64,000 nt of DNA, from the NCBI RefSeq assembly GCF_905220365.1, contig NC_061127.1:8680001-8744000 (forward strand). Direction: 5' to 3'. The notes beneath the pieces were generated by a model that did no database searches, was not told the DNA's origin, and worked only from the letters and a program-made list of their open reading frames with translations. Source of the DNA: Vanessa cardui (Eukaryota > Arthropoda > Insecta > Lepidoptera > Nymphalidae). Shown in pieces: positions 1 to 10,764 of the stretch. A program made the position numbers and the translations under genes. Each line of letters opens with the position of its first letter. The first letter of the stretch is position 1.

Positions 1-484
1 TGTACCTTTGTTAGGGACTTTATTAGATTGGACCCGGTAGCTGGTGTCATTGGATTTCAACGTTATTTCTAACAAAAGAAATACAAGAAACAAAAATCCC
101 ACGTACGAAATTGGAAAAAGAGACAAAAATATTTAAAATACGAAAGTCTTTTTGTTGATTTCTTGATTTCCCATTCTTTTCGCAGCATCAAAGCAACAGA
201 TTGACGTATCTTTCTTTGTATAAATATAATTGGTAGACCTGAGCCTAATCGCTATACCGAAAATTGCAATAGAAATTAGTCTGTCGCATATTCTGCAGTT
301 ACATAAATATTGGATATTATTTATAAAATATTAAAGACATATTCGACTTTTAAAATATAACTATTCATCATAATATGTAATTTCCACTTCACACTTAATG
401 GTGAGTTTAAAAAAAAAATGTATTGCGAGAGTGCCAGTTTCAAAATATATGTTTATTTCAAGGCCGTAGAAATAATTTAATAAT

Positions 485-549
485 GAAATTAACTACTAAA
501 GGGGTTTCAAAATATTTTTAAATTGAAACCCCTTCTGGTAGTTAATTTC
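485..549. repeat. imperfect inverted repeat (hairpin)
   Basis: Arms of about 26 bases (485-510 and 523-549) are complementary apart from a small internal mismatch/bulge, around a 12-base AT-rich loop. The inner stem contains GGGGTTTCAA paired with TTGAAACCCC. It could be a foldback transposon relic or, less likely, a small-RNA hairpin. No coding potential. Confidence 0.55.
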
Positions 550-637
550 TGTTAAATGTGAACTCGGCAATTAATAAGTTATAATTTACACTAAGCGAAG
601 CGCGTGGAATGAATAATAATATGTTATAAATCAAAGT

Positions 638-917
638 GAGTCGAGATGGCCCAGTGGTTAGAACGCGTGCATCTTAACCGATGATTGCGGGTTCAAACCC
701 AGGCAAGCACCGCTGATTCATGTGTTTAATTTGTCTTTATAATTCATCTCGTGCTCAGCGGTGAAGGAAAACATCGTGAGGAAACCTGCATGTGACAAAT
801 TTCATAGAAATTCTGCCACATGTGCATTCCACCAACCCGCATTGGAACAGCGTGGTGGAATATGTTCCAAACCTTCTCCTCAAAGGGAGAGGTGGCTGTT
901 GTTGTTGTTGTTGTTGT
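638..917 (+). mobile_element. SINE family A, copy 1 (tRNA-derived, (TTG)n tail)
   Basis: A tRNA-like head carries Pol III promoter boxes: box A-like TGGCCCAGTGG at 647-657 and box B GGTTCAAACCC at 690-700. The shared body follows (CTCGTGCTCAGCGGTGAAGG, then CCACCAACCCGCATTGGAAC), and the tail is (TTG)n at about 898-917. A short repeat, AAATCAAA, flanks it (628-635 and 920-927), a probable eroded target duplication. The 3' body segment that normally reads AGGAGGCCTTTAGCCCAGCA is deleted here, so the tail follows the AAGGGAGAGG stretch directly. Confidence 0.85.
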
Positions 918-1890
918 AAAAATCAAAAAATACTATTTCTTTAAACCTTTTGTATTGACCGTTTCATTTTATTTATTAATAACAAATTGTTGTTACAAGT
1001 CATTTCATGAATTTAATAACGCTGAAAATGTACATACAAGTTTATATTAAATATGAAATATATGCTTTTATGCGTTTAAAAGCGTACTTTATTCCGATAG
1101 CGAAATGCAGACAGCATTTTTATTTCAAATGTTCCACAAATTAATTAATGGTAAAAATGTTTTCGTAAATAAATATTTATTTTATTCAACAGTTTAGTTC
1201 GCATAAAGTTATATGAAAAACGATTGAACATTTGCGCAAAACATTTTCTAGCATACTACATAATCCAATGCAACAAAGCTTTGTCGACACAGAAGATTTC
1301 CTTGTCCTATTTCCACAGTAAAGAAATCGCCTCTCTTAAAAATTCGTTTAATTTCGTTCATGTCATAATAGCAACAAATACCGCCAACGTCAAAGCCAGC
1401 GTGTAAGGGATGAAATTTCGCTTAATTAACTTTCCCGAGAAATAGTGAGGGATTTTTTATGCTCTGAGTAATAGCTATTGAAGTATAAAAACAATTAAGG
1501 CACCTATTCAGAGGCTTAATACTTTAAATGAAATGTAATTTAATATCATGCTATGTATACCCGTCAAAGATTTTCTATATTAATTTTAAGAAAAATTGTG
1601 AGCTTTCCTACCATTTTGTACTTTAATCATTCTTTTGTCGCGACATATTGTTGGAAATGTTTCATCTACTTCGTATTATATTTCTGTATTTCTAATATCC
1701 TTATTGTTTTTTTTTTTGTCAATATAACTGTTAGTTATCACATTTTATATAAATATACCTATTGAAGTTCATAGAATTTTGGTTCACATGTTAAAGAAAA
1801 GTAGTCAAATAAACAAGCCCATAATTAGTTGCAGGAAAAGCATCGACATTATAAATATATTTATGAAGCAGTTTAATTGTGGGATCGCAG
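918..1890. other. AT-rich non-coding stretch
   Basis: Only short chance reading frames are present, with no recognisable protein, repeat or RNA. It lies between SINE copy 1 and the GC-rich island at 1,891. Confidence 0.5.
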
Positions 1891-1993
1891 GGTGTTGTGT
1901 GTGCGCGCCGCAAGGCAGCGTGCAGGGCGGCGCGCAGGTGCCGGCTGTGTCGCACTCCACCGCGCCGCCCGCCGGCGTCGGCGGCGTCCGCAG
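1891..1993 (+). CDS. candidate internal exon, unidentified gene
   Basis: A 103-bp GC-rich island stands abruptly in AT-rich sequence. Its edges coincide with plus-strand splice signals: GATCGCAG before it and CCGCAG|GTACGC after it. All three plus frames are open. One gives a Gly/Ala/Pro/Val/Ser-rich peptide (APQGSVQGGAQVPAV...) and ends in phase 2. Another gives a Cys/Arg-rich peptide and ends in phase 1, the phase needed to join the candidate exon at 4,685. The upstream polypyrimidine tract is weak. On the minus strand the edges do not match splice signals, though a cysteine-rich frame (ECDTAGTCAPPCTLPCG) is open there. Identity unknown. Confidence 0.3.
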
Positions 1994-4684
1994 GTACGCT
2001 CACCACCAACACTCACTACCCTCTGTGTGTACACCGCACAAATAGAATCTCTCCACGAACTTGAGGACGTGTTTCCGCTATGTTACAAAGTACATCAGGT
2101 ATAGAGTACAAACGCTGTCAATCACAATACTCCACTGTTTACGACACAGATTATTATATCCTTTGAACTTGCTATTAAATATTAGAAACCGACAATTCTC
2201 CGCATAATATATACATAGATCGGTGATAATGATAATTAAAGATTAACAAAGCTATTTGTCTATTCCTATTACTGAAGATTATTTACAAAGTATATAATTT
2301 ATTAAATAAAACGTCCAAGTGATGAAATGTTATGTCAGATAAATAACAGACTCGTAATAACATCTACTTAAGATTTTTTTATTCAATATATAATTACATC
2401 GTATCACAATGTCCACTATAATCCATATAAATTACTTAGGGGCCTGAGAATTTATGGGGTACGCTAAAGACGGTTTCTATAATATAGCTCTATTTAATGA
2501 CTAGCTTAGAACCGACACTCGCGGGAGAACAATAAACAAGAACTATGTTCAGTGTAACGGTATAATACAATGTTATTTGAATTTATTTATAGATAAGGCT
2601 TAAACTAAGTATGCAATTTTTAACTTAATATATCAAGCAGTACATCATTGAAAAAAAAAACAAAAAGAAAAGATTGAAAGTCGCTACAATACTTACTACT
2701 TTAATGATGAAAAAGCTTTGAATTAGTACTCAGTAAATCCTGGTTTTTTAATAATATAATTAAGCTATGTAAATGATGGAAAAAAATTGAGTTTCTATCT
2801 GGTTCTCTTCTTCATTCCAAAAAGGGCTCATACGAGTTTACTGGAATGTAAAACGTTTTGTAATAACGGAAACACTTTCTCTGACGTTCAAGTTCTCATA
2901 TCAATAACGCTAAGTAATGTGTGTTTTCCTGTCTAGTTAACTGTGTGTCGATTCAGAGTGACGTAAGTTAGTGTTACTATGAGTACTAACAAAGTTTAAC
3001 CCTATTGATTTCAATCCAAATTATTAGATAACATTTTGACGATTTTTATAAGTTCACAGAATAAGCAAAACAAAGTCACAATAAACTTTTTGTTGCACAT
3101 CACTCAATTGATAACGAGTTGAAACATTAAAAGTTCATTGTGGACGTAAATATGTAAGTTATGTTTTATATTATATGTTATCATCCGCAACGAAACGGCT
3201 CCGACGAGATAATGTAAGTAATTTATTACATTGACCAATACATTTACCATAATCTCTGTAATAATGAGTACCAGAATGCAGATAAGAGTTCTAGAAGAAT
3301 TCTTGTAAATCATCGATTGTTACCGATGGTTGATGTAAGCATAGATCCACTGCATGGTAACAACATACGTAACTGCACGTTTGATTTGTAGATTAACGCA
3401 AGTAGGTAAGAGGCAGTCAGTGCATACTACATACGTACAGAATTACTTAAATATATTTACTTGTATATCAAACTTAAGGCGCCCCATGACTTTAATAGTA
3501 TTTAGTATTACAACTTCAATTCGTAAATTGTAAGAAACACTTTTTAGGAAGTGGAAAATAAAAGTTTAAGTCCTGCGAAATTGAATTGTTTGTTTAACTT
3601 TATTTGCAATATAATATCGAAACTATGTTTGTATATACTCGTAAAAATATTTTGTTAAACTAAACTGCATTTTATTCTATTCCTTTAATGAAGCTTGTAT
3701 ATGATTCCAAATGTTTCGCGCATTAATTTAACGTAACAGAAAGTTAGCTTTAGATATTCGCAAAGTTCACGGTAGTTTATAGCATTCGCATGAAACACAT
3801 GTTTACATACGCTAGGCATCCTGCACGAATTGCAATTGAAATATCCTTAAAAACGGGAATGCTAACAATTCAATTTCGCTTTTTTTTGCTTCTATCAGTA
3901 AAAACTCCAATTTGTATGGTCTGATAGCTTCAGTGTTGAAGTATTTGGCATCACTCCAGCCGCCAAGGGCTGGCAGTTTTGTTGTGTAATTACCAGATAT
4001 TATTGCGAATTTGTCGTGCGTACCATACAGATTAAAGTTTATTACAAATAAATATCACTTGAGGCGATATCTTTATATATTCCGTTACGTTCGAGTACAT
4101 ATGCTTGAATATATATGTATTTGTACGCAGATTCAGTCAGTATTCCAGAGGGCGAGGCTATCGCGACTGGCGCACCCGAGGCGATCCCACGCTCATCAAT
4201 TCACTCTGGCGCAGCCGGCAACCATTAGGCATTCGGAAGCAGCTCGGTATGGCTTAAGGCAATATTCGTCTTATCCGCTAAAGTATTTCGATACAACTTT
4301 CAACTTAATGAAACTTTAAAAAGTACGTTCGCTAAAAATATATGAATATTACTGTTTCTTTCTGAATTACGGCCATGTTAATTCCTTCATTCTATGGCAT
4401 GAGTTTTATATATTTTTACATATTCTAATAATATTGAACTTATTAACTGTTCACAAAATAGTTGAAATAGGAACTATATAACTTGACCACTAAGCATCAA
4501 AAAGCCCATTTGTTCATTTAGACTAACGGCTTTGAGTATTTAAAATCATTAAGATATAATAACATGCTACTTACATAATTGAATACGTAAAATCTTTTGA
4601 GTTCAAAAATAATCACATAGCTAAATTTATTAACACGTTTATTTAATAAAGGTTTTGTACATTATTTATCCTCTCATGGCACAG
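1994..4684. other. AT-rich non-coding stretch, probably intronic
   Basis: No gene or repeat is recognised. If the islands at 1,891 and 4,685 belong to one gene, this is its intron. A slightly GC-richer patch at 4,131-4,230 follows a TACGCAG acceptor-like site, but its frames are not convincing. Confidence 0.4.
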
Positions 4685-5038
4685 GAAACGCGGAGGTGTA
4701 CATAGTACTAGCATTGCTGATAGGAGTGGTGACAGTAGTGGTAGGGTGTTGGCTATCCGACAACTGCTGGTCGCCGGAGCCGGAAGACGTGCTGGCGGGC
4801 GGCTGACCCGTAGCGGCGGGCGCTTGCACGCACGTGTAGCGCCCGCCTTCCGCGGCGGACCGCGAGAGCCCGTCCGGAGCGGGCTCGCTGTCGCCGGTGC
4901 TGCCGCCGCCAGCGCCGCCCGCCGCGCGTGCCCCCGCGTTCTTGCACGCCGCGCGACACCTCTGCCGCGGCGCCTGTCTGCGCCTACCCTGTGACACAAG
5001 GCGGCCGCCTCCCTTTTGACCGCAGCCTTCACGAAACT
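4674..5038 (-). CDS. competing minus-strand candidate exon
   Basis: The minus strand has a continuous frame across this GC-rich block, ending in TGA at 4,676-4,674. A usable acceptor (TTTTTTCATGCCGGCAAG) sits at its upstream edge, about 5,039. The frame encodes a Gly/Ser/Thr/Pro-rich region including AAEGGRYTCVQAPAATG and TSSGSGDQQLSD (an SGSGD motif resembling a glycosaminoglycan attachment site), then Thr/Ser-rich sequence. With the alternative acceptor two bases further in, it is in phase with the signal-peptide exon at 9,047-8,922. It could be the end of a secreted protein, or an antisense shadow of the plus-strand exon. Identity unknown. Confidence 0.3.
4685..4806 (+). CDS. candidate terminal exon with transmembrane helix
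   Basis: After a good acceptor (TTATTTATCCTCTCATGGCA followed by CAG) the plus strand reads, from 4,687, an NAEVY start and a hydrophobic segment YIVLALLIGVVTVVVGCWL. A short acidic tail (SDNCWSPEPEDVLAGG) and TGA at 4,804-4,806 follow. That is the pattern of a single-pass membrane protein with a small cytoplasmic tail. The phase fits one frame of the exon at 1,891-1,993. Against it, the GC-rich block continues to about 5,035, which would be an unusual 3' UTR, and the minus strand is open through the whole block. The two readings cannot both be right. Confidence 0.3.
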
Positions 5039-8000
5039 CTTGCCGGCATGAAAAAATTAATGGGAACCATATTCCAACCATAGCAAACGGCGGAGTGTGC
5101 TATATTGAGTAGGCGCTGCGGACGTTTAAGTACAATTTGTTACACGAGTGGAGATTTTTCTGGGTACAGAATAATGACAAGGTGCGAATTAACTTTCGAT
5201 GAACCATATGAGCTTCGTTTAATATTTCGATATATTCATATTGTGTACGTAACTACATAGGTAGCCACGTGTGTTAAAAGTGTATCAGCATGCAAAGATA
5301 AGTAAGAATAGCGAGGATTGGTGAATTTAACATATTCCTGTGTCATTGTAGATCTCATGGCAGATCTCTCTCGTCGTAGATCACGCTTCTAGCGGTCGCT
5401 CTGATTTTAATCACTAAACGTTTACCACTCTACTATTACTTCTAAATGGATGTGCCTTGAAATGCTTTCCTCGATTCGACTTGTAGTATAGAGCGTTTTT
5501 GAACCCTTTAGGTGGAATTTCTTCTCTCTGTTTGTATGGAAGTTCCCGTATGATAAGTGCAATACACATCATTACCGTGCCTTTACCGTTCTATAGACTT
5601 TGTAAGGGACGTAATTAACAATAGGTTTAAAAATATGCATTCTCAAAAGGAAGGCCATACCATCCCAATTATTATTTTCATAATTTTTAAATATCCTTGT
5701 TTATTAGTTCGTGTAAAAATAAGACGCAATTATAATTTTCTCGTAGTAAGAAGAATGAAGTGAGTTAGGACCAAAGTCTTTCTCAAATGAGCGTCAATTG
5801 GTTAAAATTTAATGAATAAATCATCGTAATAGTATAGTATTAAAATTGTGAGACAACGACATGGTTACACTTAATATAGAATTTTGATAAATTTTTGGCT
5901 GTTTGTAAATACCTACCTTTACAAAGGAATTGTAAACATGCATTGTAAAATCCGTATTACGAATTAAATGTTACCATCAGTTTGATAACTTATGATGGAT
6001 TTGAGGTAGTGAAAGCGATTGATAAGATCGAACGTGTTGTTACCTTTACCTTTTTCGGTAACAATAAAAAAACGAAGAGAAGTTTTACAGGTAAATTTAT
6101 TGCAGTTCTTAATGGATTCCATTTAATTCTCAGCTCTTCTTGCAAATAAACTCTGCAATTGTTTTCGACATGAGTTGTTTTTAATTTATATTTATTGTCA
6201 ATGAATAAGTTATTGCTTCCAAGTCAGCTAAATAATTAAAACTAAAAGAAGAATATATTATGTGATAACGTAATCTAACAAGAAAACTCATAGAACCCTT
6301 TTTAATAAAATGGAACCAATGAAAGTTTTGACACACTCATCATTCACACATTTTCTTGCTGGACACACGCATATTTTAATTTCATTCTTGATTGTAGTTT
6401 TATTTAAGCCATCTGGTAAGGACACGAGACCAGCAACAACACATTACAACTGTATTCAGTTATTCATACCAAGCACAAGAGACACAACATCATAATAGTT
6501 GACAACTCATTGGCATTGTAAGTAATCATTTACATATTAAAGTGCCAATATTTATTGGCAAATGTCAGCATTTAGCAATAGGATTTTCACTTCTGCCTTT
6601 ACATTATATATATATACACATATATAAGCCTTCATATTATATATATCACTTAACTACTTAGATATATTTCTTGTTTGTTTTTATAAACTTTAAATAAGTA
6701 AATTTGATTTAAGTATTTGGTTTATAAGTATATTGTTATAATTTTCATATATATGTTCCCATTCTATGCTAGACTAAAACTATCAGAAGTTTAACTTAAA
6801 AGTTCATGCGAGTAGCACCGATGGAGGTACTTTGCAAGCTGCGAAATGGCATAGGAATGAGACATAAATAATAAAATCGATGGTGTCAGCAGACTAGTGA
6901 TGTCAAAAACTAGTTCCTAGTTAAACTTAATATACTATAAAATATGATATTCATAATGTATACAGGTATGAGGAAAATGTATCGTATGACGGAATATTAT
7001 TTGTTATTGAAGTATAAGGTTTATTTAAAAAAAGGTATTTAAAAATTTTTTTTGACGTCAAGTATAAATTACATCACTATAGAAAATCAAAAGTACGTTA
7101 AACGCGTATATTTAATAATTTATGATTTTTAAACTTTCTACAAACTTATTATTTTTTAGATTATATTCTGAAAACAAGAACTATTTTTAATGAGAAAAAT
7201 TGTACGTTCTTATTGTTTGTAATTATACACGATAAAATTATATAAGTATTCTGTACTATTACAACAATTGATAGCTTTTATCCAAATTTAAAGTACAATT
7301 TTTCTTTTATCTGTGGTTCTTTAAATTAATTGAATATTATATATACATAAAAGACAACAATTGTTTCTCTAACCATTCTACTATCTAAAATTTTCTCAGT
7401 TAAAAAAAACAGAAATCTTTAAGAAATATAATACTGTTCGTCCGTATATCGTTGTCCAGGCTCACTAACTCTACATAAAATGCATGAATTCCCGCTTCAA
7501 ATATTTAACGAGTCGTTTTTGTCCACCAGTATCCGATCACTATTGATCCATAAAATCGTTCGTATAAGTTGATACGTGCAACATACGAGTTAAAACATTC
7601 GGAGTATTTTTTATTGGGACGAAGTAAGTCTTGAAGTATGTAATCGAACTGAAGCGGAGTGACCGATTTGTTTCGAAACTTGACAACTTATAAAAGCGTT
7701 CAGTTTATTTTTTTGTATCGTTTTTCATTTTTAAATTTTATTTTTTTTATAGAGGTACTTACTTATTTAAATTTTAAATTACATTTATTGATTTATTGAA
7801 TTGTCTTATTTTGTGATTGAAATAAAAAAAAACTACTTACTTTACTAACATAATATTCCGTTATTGTGTACATTTACCATAAGGATATTAAAAAAATAAT
7901 AATTTGTTAAGCCAGTCACCAGATCTGTACATAAAATTTATATTGTATGTATGCGTGAATTCAGTTTGAAATAACCTAACAATGTATTGTTTTACGCTTA

Positions 8001-8921
8001 ATGCAAAATAGGTATTACAATTTAACGTTCAATAAAATGAAAGCAAGCCGTATTTGCCGATTTTATTGAACAATAATTGATGTAAAAAAAACGTTAAGTG
8101 TCTCCGGGTACAAACGTCGCTATAATGATTCGTTTACATTCACGTATTTGCAGTGCAAATACGGGAAATGAAAACCGCTTGCTTTATAGTGATGTGAATG
8201 TGCACACCTGCTGTTAAACTGTATGTTCCTAGACATTAATCCAATGCTGATGGTAGTTGAGATAGTTTGAAAGCGAAGCATACGAGTTATGAAAACCGTT
8301 ACAGTTCAATGAGTTCTAAACAACGTTAGTTAAATAAAACTTTCTAGAAAATCGATTTTACGAATGTTTTAAAAAATAATATTTTTTTATAGTTTTATAT
8401 GATAAAAACAAATTTGCATTGCTTTACAATACTACGTCTGTAACATAAGTTTTGTTATGCTTTTTGATGTAATTCAGATGATCATATTAATATATTTTAG
8501 TATATCGTATTGTATAAACACATTTACATGAATACGTTTTTTGAAATAATTTGCTTCATATTTTTTATCTTTATTTTATCCATATATTGTAAACATAATC
8601 TCTTCGGTAGATATAATATTATTAAATATATCTCCCTCAGTTATGGGGCGGCCTAATATGCCGTTTGTATACTAAAATTACTGTTAATTTTTCCTGTAAT
8701 GTTGTAAACCGAATTATATTGTATAACAAAACCATTATTGCTCTTAAATAAAAACGGGACATAATAGAAAATTTAGTTTATCTTTGTATAGTCCTCATGT
8801 CAATAATATTAACAGTTGCTTTTGATTTCAATATTAAGAAAAGTATTTAGTTTATTACACACTTACACATACGTTTTTTGAACAATATTGTCATTTGGGC
8901 GACCGGCTATGAACGACTCAC
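5039..8921. other. AT-rich non-coding stretch
   Basis: No gene is recognised. An AATAAA at 5,815-5,820 could serve a plus-strand transcript ending after 4,806. A 21-bp perfect palindrome lies at 8,143-8,163. The rest holds simple AT-rich sequence and a few (TA)n runs near 6,606-6,650. Confidence 0.5.
8143..8163. promoter_or_regulatory. perfect 21-bp palindrome with octamer-like half-sites
   Basis: CGTATTTGCA and TGCAAATACG flank a single G, making a perfect inverted repeat. Each arm contains ATTTGCA/TGCAAAT, seven of the eight bases of the POU-domain octamer ATGCAAAT. A binding role is inference from the motif alone. Confidence 0.3.
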
Positions 8922-9047
8922 CTGCACTCCGACACGGGTGGCACTTGGAAGGCAGTTCTCAACGAGGACCAATACTACCAAATAGATCATTAATAATGCA
9001 AACTCTTTGTTTGAAGCCTTCACGAGTGTCACTAGAAAACTACCCAT
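8922..9047 (-). CDS. candidate first coding exon with signal peptide
   Basis: On the minus strand an ATG at 9,047 opens a 42-codon frame that ends exactly at a consensus donor, GTGCAG|GTGAGT. It encodes a signal-peptide-like sequence: a polar start (MGSFLVTLVKASNKE), a second Met at residue 20, a hydrophobic core (LLMIYLVVLVLV), then ENCLPSATRVGVQ with a plausible cleavage after CLPSA. The exon is 126 nt and ends in phase 0. Downstream exons must lie below 8,922. The only candidates seen are the GC-rich islands near 5.0 and 1.9 kb, and linkage is unproven. Family not recognised. Confidence 0.4.
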
Positions 9048-10194
9048 GAAATTGAATTAAAGAGAGAGAGAGAGATAGAACTATTAATCACGGTTGTAAT
9101 ATCCATTACATAATAAGTACATTAAATTGATATTGGGTGTCCACGTATGTCAGTATGTTTGACGTTGTATGTCGAATATTCGTGTAGTTTGTAAGAAAAC
9201 CGACTGAATAGTCAACATTTTTTATGAATTGTATAGATAAGTTAGGCAGTAGATAATTGTATCTTTAGGAAAACAATTTACTCGTCGATTAGTGATTTAA
9301 GATAAACATTTTATTATCTGTGCCTGCTCATTACTACACTCTATTTGTTTTATAGATCTAGTACATAGTCAAAATTATATTAACTCACACCTTGTATGTA
9401 CTAACATAAAGTGTATCAATCGATGGTTTACATTTAAGGTTTAGGAATCTAATTTAAGACTCGATGAATACATTTATTTTATAGAACTGAATGGATGTTG
9501 TAATTTTAAGCATTTTTTTACATAAATAATATGCATTTGTTCTCTTTGATTAATTATCAGAAAATTTAAATAATAGAATAATGTTCTGTGTATGTATTTA
9601 ATAATCGTCTATGTTATAATATGTATGAATATGTGGTGCACTGAAACAAGATACGATCGTGTTGTGTGAATATTGTAAATATTTGATGAACCACTTCCAG
9701 CGTGTTTGTTCATGTCTGGCGATTGGCTAGCTTGCCTGAATTAGGAATTGAGAGAATTAAGCTCAAGATAATACTTAGTGTACATGACGTAACGTTATTG
9801 ATTAATATTATGTCATTTGTCACGAATAATTCGAATAAATGTAATACTTTAAAATGAGTGTATTTACTTTTCATTTGCTAACAAATGGGTTCCTATGAAA
9901 AGCTGAATGGGACTTCAGAAAGTAAACTGTTGCTATAGAAAGAAATAGGCCGTGGTGCGCTCCGCTGTGGAAAGGTGACACAGAAAGGCTTTCCATTTGA
10001 CTCGTGTATACCTACATAATAGATTTTCTATACTCAACTGCATTTAATAAAGGCTCGCCGCAGAGCTGAAAACAATGAAGCTTTATTGTCGTGACATAAA
10101 TGTAACTTAAATGTTGTGTACAGTTATTATACATCAACAATTAAATACAATAAAGTAATTTCGATGTCCTTGTTAGTTAGCGCACATTAATCTA
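9048..10194. other. non-coding stretch with short (AG)n microsatellite
   Basis: Nothing gene-like is seen. A GAGAGAGAGAGAGA run starts at 9,062, directly upstream (minus-strand sense) of the signal-peptide exon, so part may be promoter or 5' UTR of that candidate gene. Confidence 0.4.
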
Positions 10195-10390
10195 ACCTTA
10201 GGTCACTGGTTCAAAGCCGGATACCACTGAGTTTTGATATGCTCAGTTGGTATTTATTTAATTTATCCCGTGCTCGGCAGTGAAGGAAACTTCGTTAGGT
10301 TCGACTTGATGAAATTCTGACACATAATCAGAATGCGGCGTGGTAGACTAAGCCCTATCGCCTTAAGAGAAGAGGAGGCCTTGCATTTAC
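10195..10390 (+). mobile_element. decayed relative of SINE family A
   Basis: Fragments of the family A body appear in order but heavily mutated: a box B-like GGTTCAAAGCC, then CCCGTGCTCGGCAGTGAAGG, GAAATTCTGACACA, GCGTGGTAGA and AGAGGAGGCC. It sits immediately upstream of a much better preserved copy. Confidence 0.65.
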
Positions 10391-10430
10391 TAAGTATTAT
10401 TTTATCTATTAAGTACTTCTTACTGCTGAG

Positions 10431-10764
10431 AGCCGAGATGGCCCAGTGAGCTGAGATGGTCTAGTGGTTAGAACGCATGCATCTCAACTGCGATATTTGC
10501 GGGTTCAAACCCAGGCAAGCACGACTATATATATGTGCTATATATTTGTGTTTATAATTCATCTCGTGCTCGGCGGTGAAAGAAAACATCGTGAGGGAAA
10601 CTGCATGTGTCTATTTTCATCGAAATTCTGCCATATGTGTATTCCACCAACCCGCATTGGAACTGCGTGGTGGAATATGTTCCAAACCCTCTCTTCAATG
10701 CAAGAGGAGGCCTTATCTCAGCAGTGGGAAATGTACAAGCTGTTACTTTACTTTACTTTACTAC
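10431..10764 (+). mobile_element. SINE family A, copy 2 ((TTAC)n tail, duplicated head)
   Basis: It has the same head, body and CCACCAACCCGCATTGGAAC block as copy 1, but the 3' tail is (TTAC)n (about 10,742-10,764) instead of (TTG)n. The first bases are duplicated: GAGATGGCCCAGTG is followed at once by GAGATGGTCTAGTGG, giving two box A-like motifs. Box B lies at about 10,500-10,510. Confidence 0.85.

Noticed and set aside
641..712. Possible tRNA gene
   Set aside because: The tRNA-like head with A and B boxes repeats at five loci attached to the same SINE body, and the acceptor-stem ends do not pair.
4011..4319. 102-codon plus-strand open frame
   Set aside because: The first half is AT-rich chance sequence. 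The GC-richer middle after TACGCAG has several equally weak frames and no donor or family resemblance.
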